The notes below the pieces were generated by a model. The model ran no database searches. It worked only from the letters and a program-made list of their open reading frames with translations, and was not told where the DNA came from. Below are positions 6,802 to 12,092 of a stretch of DNA of 12,092 nt, one piece after another (position 1 is the stretch's first letter; each line of letters begins with the position of its first letter). Where the stretch lies: the NCBI RefSeq assembly GCF_946477055.1, contig NZ_CAMKXG010000092.1, positions 1 through 12,092 on the forward strand, read 5' to 3'. The DNA comes from Lonsdalea britannica (GTDB taxonomy: Bacteria; Pseudomonadota; Gammaproteobacteria; Enterobacterales; Enterobacteriaceae). A program made the translations under genes and the position numbers.

Positions 6802-7658
6802 TGACTCAGCAAACACCGTCTTCCTCGCCTCGCGATAAGATGCGCGCACCGGCGCGAAGCCAGGATAACCGTTTAGGGTTCCGCGTTCGTGCCGGGCTGA
6901 CCTGGCTACTGCTGATCGGACTGCTCTTCTGGCTGTTTGCCAGCATGCATTTGGACACTGACCTGATCCGTCAAAAGCTGCCGTCCATGTTAGGGCTGCA
7001 TCTGTCGCCAGATGGTTTTATTCAAGGCGCGGTGCTCAGTATCGTCATCACCGTCATATCCATGCTGTTCTGCATTCTGCTCGCCGTGATCACCGCGATG
7101 GGCCGTCTCTCCTCAAGCGCACTGGCCTTTGGCTGCGCCACGTTTTATGTCTCGCTATTCCGCGGTACGCCGCTGCTGGTGCAGGTGCTCATCATCTACC
7201 TCGCCTTGCCGCAGGTTGGGATCGTCATGGGGGCCTTCACCTCAGGCATTATCGCGTTGTCGCTCAATTATGGCGCCTATCTGGCCGAAACCATCCGCAG
7301 CGGCGTGTTGTCGGTGCCGCGCGGCCAGAAAGAAGCCGCCATGGCGCTGGGGCTATCACGCTGGACCATCATCACGCACGTCATTACGCCGCAGGCGTTG
7401 CGCATCATTATCCCGCCCGCGGGTTCGCAGTTTATTTCCATGATCAAGGATTCGTCGCTGGTCTCTCTGATGGGACTGTGGGAATTGAACTTTTTGGCGC
7501 AGTCTTACGGCCGAAGCACCTATCACTACATGGAAATGCTGACCTCCGCCGCCGCAATTTACTGGCTGATGTCGATGGTGCTGGAATTACTGCAAACACG
7601 CCTTGAGCGTCATTTCGCGCGCGGCTACGAACGCCACGATCGCAAAGACGCCGCCTGA
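6801..7658 (+). CDS. Amino acid ABC transporter inner-membrane permease (HisM/GlnP type)
   Basis: The product has 285 residues. After a polar, basic 30-residue N-terminus come hydrophobic segments at about 33-47, 75-99, 110-135, 145-160, 210-225 and 245-265. Hallmarks of the polar amino acid permease family are RGTPLLVQ (121-128) and the ATPase-docking EAA loop at 178-206 (EAAMALGLSRWTIITHVITP, then LRIIIPP). The ATG at 6801 overlaps the binding-protein stop. A longer reading frame begins at 6765, but that lies inside the binding-protein gene and gives an N-terminus foreign to the family. Its binding-protein partner is upstream. No ATP-binding subunit follows, so an ATPase from another locus must energise it. 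Confidence 0.9.
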   Translation: MTQQTPSSSPRDKMRAPARSQDNRLGFRVRAGLTWLLLIGLLFWLFASMHLDTDLIRQKLPSMLGLHLSPDGFIQGAVLSIVITVISMLFCILLAVITAMGRLSSSALAFGCATFYVSLFRGTPLLVQVLIIYLALPQVGIVMGAFTSGIIALSLNYGAYLAETIRSGVLSVPRGQKEAAMALGLSRWTIITHVITPQALRIIIPPAGSQFISMIKDSSLVSLMGLWELNFLAQSYGRSTYHYMEMLTSAAAIYWLMSMVLELLQTRLERHFARGYERHDRKDAA

Positions 7659-7673
7659 ATACGCTCGCCGACG

Positions 7674-7701
7674 GCCGGTGGTTCATCTCCCGGCCACCGG
7701 C
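7674..7701. repeat. Inverted repeat after the permease gene, possible 3' hairpin
   Basis: GCCGGTGG (7674-7681) pairs perfectly with CCACCGGC (7694-7701) around a 12-nt loop, starting 15 nt after the permease stop. No T tract follows, so it is at most a weak terminator or a transcript-stabilising hairpin. Confidence 0.45.
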
Positions 7702-7717
7702 GGGTGCTGCATTGAGC

Positions 7718-7759
7718 CGATAGCGTTTCGGTTCGTATAACGCGAAACGAACGCTATCG
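7718..7759. repeat. Ten-bp inverted repeat with structured loop
   Basis: CGATAGCGTT (7718-7727) and AACGCTATCG (7750-7759) are perfect complements 22 bp apart. Inside, TTTCG and CGAAA give an alternative longer pairing. It lies in the 288-bp gap (7659-7946) between the two transport units. Apart from the two inverted repeats and the Fur-type promoter, I see nothing else in this gap. Confidence 0.5.
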
Positions 7760-7888
7760 CCAGATTCGCCCCTCCCTTCCTGTCTTGTTCACGTGCTAAA
7801 GCGCATTTTATTTATTTACGAAACACGCTAAATGTCTTTGAGATAAAAGGTTTTTAATTTCTATCCCGATACCCCTGCATTATCTGTA

Positions 7889-7917
7889 TTGAAAATCCCA
7901 ATAATAATTATTATCTT
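7889..7917 (+). promoter_or_regulatory. Promoter of the iron-siderophore genes with embedded Fur box
   Basis: TTGAAA (7889-7894) and TATCTT (7912-7917) are separated by 17 bp and form a plausible sigma-70 promoter. The spacer holds the palindrome ATAATAATTATTAT (7901-7914). The 19 bases 7897-7915 match the classical Fur consensus at 14 of 19 positions. Fur with Fe2+ bound there would cover the -10 box, giving repression in iron-rich conditions. The genes behind it are iron uptake genes, which supports the reading. Confidence 0.8.
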
Positions 7918-7946
7918 TCGCTGCTTGATTGATACGGATAATTTAC

Positions 7947-9065
7947 ATGCGCCCGGTACTTCCTTACATCGCTTTGCTGATTTGCAGTCTGTTCAGTGCG
8001 CTGTCTCCTGCGAAAACCGTCACCGACATCATGGGACGCCAGGTCAGCATTCCGGATAATCCCCAACGCATCGTGCTCGGCGAAAGCCGTATGCTGTACA
8101 CGCTCGCGCTGCTGGAACCCGGCAATCCGGCGCAGCGCATCGTGGGTTGGCCTAACGATCTGGCGCGCTACGACGCCCAAAGCTGGCATAAATACACCCA
8201 AAAATTCCCGGCCATCGCCCAAATTCCTATTTTGGGCAACGGCAATCTCAACACCATCAACGCTGAAATCCTGCTCCCACTCAAACCCGATCTGGTGATC
8301 CTGCCGCGTCTGGCGAAAGGATCAGATAATGAACAGCGTTTGCAGCAAGTTCTGACGGAAGCCGGTATTCCCTATATCTACGTCGATCTGCGCATCGAAC
8401 TGCTCAAAAACACCCTTCCCAGCCTTCAACTGCTGGGCGAAGCGCTGAACCGGCCCGAACGTGCCGCAGCGTTCAGCGCCTTTTATCAGCGGCATATGGA
8501 CGTTATCCGCGACCGCATCAGCCGCTATCAGGGCAAAAAAACCACCGTCATGTTGCACCTGCATCTGGGTCGACGTGATACCTGCTGCACCACCGCCGTC
8601 AACGGGAATCTGGGCGAACTGCTCGACTTCGCCGGCGGTGACAACATCGCCAAAGGCACCATCCACGGCGTGTACGGCGAGCTCAACCCCGAACAGGCGC
8701 TGGCCGCCAGACCGGACGTCTATATCGCCACCGGCATGGCCGGGCCGGAGGGGAAACGCCTATCCAACCTGATGCTTGGCCCAGAAGTGACGCCGGAGGA
8801 GGCCCGCGACAGCTTCAGCACGCTGCTGCTGCAACAGCCGTTACTCTCGCATCTGGAGGCGGTGCAATCCGGCAGAGCCTGGAGTATGTGGCACAACTTT
8901 TACCTCAGCCCTTATCACGTCGTGATGGTGGAAATGTTCGCCAAAGCGCTTTACCCGTCGCTGTTTAGCGATATCGACCCGCAACACACCTTACAACAAC
9001 TCTATCAGCAATTTTTACCGATCGATTTTTCAGGGACCTATTGGAGTCAGTTATCACATGAATAA
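7947..9065 (+). CDS. Periplasmic iron-siderophore ABC transporter binding protein (TroA/FepB-like fold)
   Basis: The product has 372 residues from the ATG at 7947, preceded by GGA at 7936-7938. A TTG six codons upstream is less likely. The hydrophobic signal peptide covers residues 1-22 (ALSPA). The mature protein starts with the TVTDIMGRQVSIPDNPQRIV type of opening that is typical of class III metal/siderophore binding proteins. Later come INAEILLPLKPDLVILP (104-120), GNLGELLDFAGGDNIA (220-235) and LNPEQALAARPDVYIATG (246-263). In the family such proteins hand ferric siderophores to an inner-membrane permease. None is encoded here, so its permease and ATPase lie elsewhere. The reading frame overlaps the receptor gene by 8 bp. 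An adjacent cysteine pair (C213, C214) in the lobe-2 region is unusual. Confidence 0.85.
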   Translation: MRPVLPYIALLICSLFSALSPAKTVTDIMGRQVSIPDNPQRIVLGESRMLYTLALLEPGNPAQRIVGWPNDLARYDAQSWHKYTQKFPAIAQIPILGNGNLNTINAEILLPLKPDLVILPRLAKGSDNEQRLQQVLTEAGIPYIYVDLRIELLKNTLPSLQLLGEALNRPERAAAFSAFYQRHMDVIRDRISRYQGKKTTVMLHLHLGRRDTCCTTAVNGNLGELLDFAGGDNIAKGTIHGVYGELNPEQALAARPDVYIATGMAGPEGKRLSNLMLGPEVTPEEARDSFSTLLLQQPLLSHLEAVQSGRAWSMWHNFYLSPYHVVMVEMFAKALYPSLFSDIDPQHTLQQLYQQFLPIDFSGTYWSQLSHE

Positions 9066-11181
9066 TCATTTATGGCGCAAAGGTTGGCCGTTGTTGGCCG
9101 TTATGCCTTTCACCACGCAGGCGGCGACGCAACCCCCCTCGCAGGAAGAGACGCTGGTCGTGACTCGCGACACAACGCCCTCCAGCGCCAAGGAGAGCGG
9201 CTATCAGCCTCACAAGACGGTAACGGGTACGCGTACCGAAAGTCGCCTGCTGGACGTGCCTCAGGCTGTTAACGTCGTCCCTCAGCAAGTCCTGCAGGAC
9301 TGGTCGGCGACCAACATCGACGAAGCGCTCTACAATGTCAGCGGCATTACCCAGTCCAACACGCTGGGCGGAACGCAGGATGCATTGATTAAGCGCGGCT
9401 TCGGGGATAACCGTGACGGATCGATTTTCCATGACGGCGTGCGTTCTATTCAGGCGCGTAACTTTACGCCGACCAGCGAGCGTGTCGAAGTGCTGAAAGG
9501 ACCCGCCTCCATGCTGTTCGGCATGGGCGAACCCGGCGGCGTGATTAACGTCATCACCAAAAAACCTGAATTGGTGCAGAAAACCCATATTGAAGGCTGG
9601 AACAGCAGCTTTAACGGCGGCGGCGGACAGCTGGACGTCACCGGTCCGATAAGCGATTCCGGACTCGCTTATCGCATGATCGTCGATCACGACGAAACCG
9701 ACTACTGGCGCAATTTCGGCCGCAACCGCCAAACCACCCTCGCACCGTCACTGATGTGGTACGGAGAGGACACCACCTTACGCGTCGCTTACGAGCATCA
9801 AGAATACCTGACGCCCTTTGACCGCGGCACGGTCATTGACAGCCGTACCGGCAAACCGGTCGATGTCCCACGCGACCGCCGTTTCGATGAAAGCTATAAC
9901 GCCACTCGCGGCGATCAGGACACCCTGACGTTCCAGGCGGATCACAACCTGTCCGACCGCTGGAAAACCAGCCTGACCTATGCTTATAGCCGCAACCGCT
10001 ACAACGATAATCAGGCGCGCGCCACCAAATACAACGCCACGACCGGCGCGCTGACCCGTCAGGCCGACTCGACCGGTTACGCGCATAGTCAGTCCCAGGC
10101 TGTTCAGCTGACGCTAAACGGCGATATCGATTGGGGGCAGACCAACCATCAGCTGCTCTTCGGCGTCGACCACGAAGCCGATCGGACCTACCGCGGCGAT
10201 ATGATCCGCGGCACCGCCGTTACCAACTTCAACGTCTACAATCCGGTCTACGGACTGCTGCCCGCCTCGACTTCCGTCAGCGCCGCGGACAGCGACCAGC
10301 GTGAAAACGTCGACAGCACAGGCGTGTTCATGCAGGATGCCATCCGTCTCAACGCTAACTGGATGCTGTTAGGCGGACTGCGTTACGACCACTTCGACGT
10401 CATGTCCGGTAAAGGTCGTCCGTTCGTCGCCAACACCGATGGCTCATACGGCCGTCTCGTTCCGCGCGCCGGTATCGTTTATAACCTGACGTCCTACTCC
10501 TCTCTGTACGCCAGCTATAGCGAATCCTTCAAGCCGAACACCTCTATCGCCACCCAGATCGGCGCGCTGCCGCCGGAACTGGGCAAATCCTATGAAATTG
10601 GCGCCAAACTGGATCTGCCTAACCGCATCACCGCCAACATCGCGCTGTTCGACATTCACAAACGCAACGTGATGGTCAGCGAAGACGTTGGCGGTGAGAC
10701 CGTCACGCGCACCGCGGGCAAAGTGCGTTCACAAGGGGTTGAACTGGATATGGCAGGCAAGCTGACCGATTCACTCAGTCTGATTGGTAGCTACGCCTAC
10801 ACGGATGCGCGCGTTACCTCCGACCCGGACAACAACGGCAACCGGATGCCGAACGCGGCACGTCACACCGCATCGCTGTTCCTGACGCAGGACTTTGGCA
10901 ACCTTGGGCTGCATGCGGGAGACAATCTGCGCGTCGGTGCAGGCGCGCGCTACGTCGGACGCAGAGCGGGCGATGCCGCCAACAGCTTCACGCTGGACGA
11001 TTACACCGTCGCCGATGCTTTCGTTTCCTATAGCCTGCCTATCCACGGCTATGCGGTGAAATGGCAGCTGAACGTGAAAAACCTGTTCGACAAAACATAC
11101 TACCCTTCCAGCGGCAGCAATCTGCGCGTGTCCGTGGGCGAACCCCGGGAAGTGGTACTGCGCGCCAGCGTAGACTTCTAA
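9058..11181 (+). CDS. TonB-dependent ferric siderophore receptor (FhuA/FoxA-type outer-membrane protein)
   Basis: The product has 707 residues. The signal peptide ends near residue 22 (TTQA). A TonB box ETLVVT lies at 31-36, directly after it, so there is no N-terminal signalling domain. The plug domain covers about 55-170, with TRTESRLLDVPQAVNVVP (58-75), RVEVLKGPASMLFG (142-155) and GEPGGVINVITKKP (157-170), the signature of siderophore receptors. The rest is a 22-strand-type barrel rich in aromatic and alternating residues, ending in the terminal phenylalanine required for BAM insertion (ASVDF). It resembles hydroxamate-type receptors most, but the ligand cannot be fixed by reading. The start ATG overlaps the end of the binding-protein gene, with GGAG at 9043-9046. 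Both share the Fur-type promoter and the terminator after this gene. Confidence 0.93.
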   Translation: MNNHLWRKGWPLLAVMPFTTQAATQPPSQEETLVVTRDTTPSSAKESGYQPHKTVTGTRTESRLLDVPQAVNVVPQQVLQDWSATNIDEALYNVSGITQSNTLGGTQDALIKRGFGDNRDGSIFHDGVRSIQARNFTPTSERVEVLKGPASMLFGMGEPGGVINVITKKPELVQKTHIEGWNSSFNGGGGQLDVTGPISDSGLAYRMIVDHDETDYWRNFGRNRQTTLAPSLMWYGEDTTLRVAYEHQEYLTPFDRGTVIDSRTGKPVDVPRDRRFDESYNATRGDQDTLTFQADHNLSDRWKTSLTYAYSRNRYNDNQARATKYNATTGALTRQADSTGYAHSQSQAVQLTLNGDIDWGQTNHQLLFGVDHEADRTYRGDMIRGTAVTNFNVYNPVYGLLPASTSVSAADSDQRENVDSTGVFMQDAIRLNANWMLLGGLRYDHFDVMSGKGRPFVANTDGSYGRLVPRAGIVYNLTSYSSLYASYSESFKPNTSIATQIGALPPELGKSYEIGAKLDLPNRITANIALFDIHKRNVMVSEDVGGETVTRTAGKVRSQGVELDMAGKLTDSLSLIGSYAYTDARVTSDPDNNGNRMPNAARHTASLFLTQDFGNLGLHAGDNLRVGAGARYVGRRAGDAANSFTLDDYTVADAFVSYSLPIHGYAVKWQLNVKNLFDKTYYPSSGSNLRVSVGEPREVVLRASVDF

Positions 11182-11196
11182 TTCTTGCTCGGCCGT

Positions 11197-11227
11197 CACT
11201 GCTCCGGAAACGGGGCAGTGCTTTTTC
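11197..11227 (+). terminator. Rho-independent terminator after the siderophore receptor gene
   Basis: CACTGCTCC (11197-11205) pairs with GGGGCAGTG (11212-11220), nine pairs including one G-T, around a GGAAAC loop. CTTTTTC follows. It begins 15 nt after the receptor stop. The bases between it and the facing terminator (11228-11353) hold nothing I recognise. Confidence 0.92.
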
Positions 11228-11353
11228 TCTTCACTTTATTCATAGCGAAGTTTCAGCGTCACTGTCTGCCATCCGGTGGGTTGCGCGACATGGGGATATT
11301 TGCGGATATTGAGGTGTGTTCAGAGGGAGAAGGTCGTGAGATATTCTGTGAGG

Positions 11354-11381
11354 AAAACTGCCCGGCGCTGAGCGCCAGGCA
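11354..11381 (-). terminator. Rho-independent terminator after the lipoprotein gene
   Basis: On the minus strand TGCCTGGCGC (11381-11372) and GCGCCGGGCA (11368-11359) form ten pairs with one G-T and a TCA loop. GTTTTCC follows. It starts 14 nt after the lipoprotein stop. Confidence 0.85.
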
Positions 11382-11395
11382 AGCAGGTAACGTTA

Positions 11396-11824
11396 TTATT
11401 TAACGCTGGCGATGGTGCCTTTATAACCGGTAACAACCACGTGCAGCTGTTTGAACACGCCGTAGTCTTTAGTGGTCACTTCGTAACGCGGAGCGACGAT
11501 CAGATCTGCGCCAGACGCTTTAACTGCGTTGTAAGCTGCAGCAGATTTCACGGAAGCAGAAGCGTCCATGAAAGACAGCGCGCCGCCGGCACCGTAGCTT
11601 ACGCCATCGATGTATTTGTCGCCTTCACCCCATTTAAGAACACCGAACAGGACGTTTGCAGACGCTTCGCCACTGATTTTTTCACCCACGGTGATGTCAG
11701 CTTTAACGGAAGATTCAACACGGCCTTCCAGGCCTGCAGTCGGCTGGCTGGTATTATAAGAGGAACAGCCCGCCAGCAGAGATACCGCGAAAGCCGCTGC
11801 GGCTAATTTGAATTTATTATTCAT
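11396..11824 (-). CDS. Small predicted outer-membrane lipoprotein of unknown function
   Basis: The product has 142 residues. The N-terminus (MNNKFK, hydrophobic core) ends in the lipobox LLAGC with the acylated cysteine at 20. The following serine, not aspartate, predicts sorting to the outer membrane. The mature part of about 122 residues is glycine- and alanine-rich. A segment GEASANVLFGVLKWGEGD (52-69) is followed by a helix-like AYNAVKASGADLIVAPRYEV (97-116) and a C-terminal strand LHVVVTGYKGTI (127-138). This order vaguely recalls small lipoproteins of the TRL or DUF6567 kind, but I cannot assign a family. AAAGGG lies 10 nt before the ATG. The gene has its own terminator and is probably monocistronic. 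A terminator-like hairpin sits in its leader. Confidence 0.88.
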   Translation of the reverse strand: MNNKFKLAAAAFAVSLLAGCSSYNTSQPTAGLEGRVESSVKADITVGEKISGEASANVLFGVLKWGEGDKYIDGVSYGAGGALSFMDASASVKSAAAYNAVKASGADLIVAPRYEVTTKDYGVFKQLHVVVTGYKGTIASVK

Positions 11825-11851
11825 GGTGTGTAATCCCTTTACTTTAAAATG

Positions 11852-11873
11852 AAAAAAACTTCGCAGTTCGAAG
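11852..11873 (-). terminator. Terminator-like hairpin between the right-edge gene and the lipoprotein gene
   Basis: On the minus strand CTTCG (11873-11869), loop AACTG and CGAAG (11863-11859) are followed by seven T (11858-11852). The stem can be extended by two G-T pairs. It begins 10 nt after the stop of the partial frame at 11884, where a terminator is expected, and ends 27 nt before the lipoprotein start codon. The stem is short, so efficiency is uncertain. Confidence 0.6.
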
Positions 11874-11883
11874 CCAAGGAATA

Positions 11884-12092
11884 TTATTTACTTTTAGTTT
11901 TAATTACCAGAACGCCTATCTGACGCAAGAATAAAACACCCTCGGTAGAAATGTGATTTTCATTTTCAACCACAAGCACATCAATTAAACAGGCCCAGGC
12001 ACCGTCCTGCCTGACCTCCCCCCGATTTATTACCATCACTTTCCATTCATTAACGCTTAAATAAGCAGCAGAATAATTAATCTGTCTCTTAT
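11884..12092 (-). CDS. C-terminal part of an unidentified protein running off the right edge
   Basis: On the minus strand one frame is open from the window edge (first whole codon at 12090-12088) to TAA at 11886-11884, giving 68 residues without a stop. The sequence looks protein-like: alternating hydrophobic and polar stretches such as VNEWKVMVINRGEV, WACLIDVLVVENENH and GVLFLRQIGVLVIKTKSK, with a basic end. A possible internal ATG at 12036 would give only 50 residues. I prefer a larger gene cut by the edge, since the frame continues open past it. The composition is more AT-rich than that of the housekeeping genes at left. A hairpin with T tract follows 10 nt after the stop, which supports a real gene end. 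I do not recognise the family. Confidence 0.55.
   Translation of the reverse strand, partial: KRQINYSAAYLSVNEWKVMVINRGEVRQDGAWACLIDVLVVENENHISTEGVLFLRQIGVLVIKTKSK

Noticed and set aside
11291..11403. 37-codon plus-strand frame between the receptor and lipoprotein genes
   Set aside because: It runs through the minus-strand terminator and into the lipoprotein stop, has no clear ribosome binding site, and its product shows no signature.
1..12092. CRISPR arrays, tRNA or rRNA genes, insertion sequences, integrases
   Set aside because: Reading both strands I found no regularly spaced direct repeats, cloverleaf sequences, or transposase/integrase frames.

Overview
The window is chromosomal DNA from a gamma-proteobacterium of the order Enterobacterales. 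The left 5.7 kb carries bepA (3' end), arsC/yfgD, hda, uraA, upp, purM and purN in the same order and orientation as I recall from E. coli and its relatives, and the protein sequences are very close to those of E. coli. The moderately high GC content and the accessory genes on the right would fit a plant-associated genus of Pectobacteriaceae (Dickeya, Brenneria, Lonsdalea type). That genus-level placement is a guess.

Layout. Bases 1-897 (+) hold the end of bepA followed by arsC. Bases 904-3823 (-) hold the upp-uraA-hda series, convergent with arsC, with hairpins in both spacers. A 232-bp divergent control region (3824-4055) separates upp from purMN. It contains a TATAAT box followed by a GA+T7 start region for upp, a perfect PurR-type operator for purM, and an FNR/CRP-like palindrome. 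purM and purN (4056-5731, +) overlap by 4 bp.

After purN, where E. coli has ppk-ppx, comes an accessory transport block. It starts with a polar amino acid-type ABC importer pair: a periplasmic binding protein and a membrane permease at 5980-7658, with no ATPase in the window. Next is a Fur-type promoter at 7889-7917 driving an iron-siderophore binding protein and a TonB-dependent receptor at 7947-11181, whose reading frames overlap. A strong intrinsic terminator closes this unit. Facing it on the minus strand are a small predicted outer-membrane lipoprotein (11396-11824) and the 3' end of one more gene that runs off the right edge (11884-12092).

How the genes work together. upp and uraA form a uracil salvage pair (uptake and conversion to UMP). 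hda resets DnaA activity after replication initiation and sits downstream of them. purM and purN catalyse two steps of de novo purine synthesis. The receptor and periplasmic protein carry a ferric siderophore across the outer membrane and periplasm, and need an inner-membrane permease/ATPase encoded elsewhere. I see no wholly new system here. The most rewarding points are the CTG start of hda, the conserved UTP-sensing start region of upp, the terminator-like hairpins in two leaders, the two transport units that lack their other parts, and the unlisted gene at the right edge.
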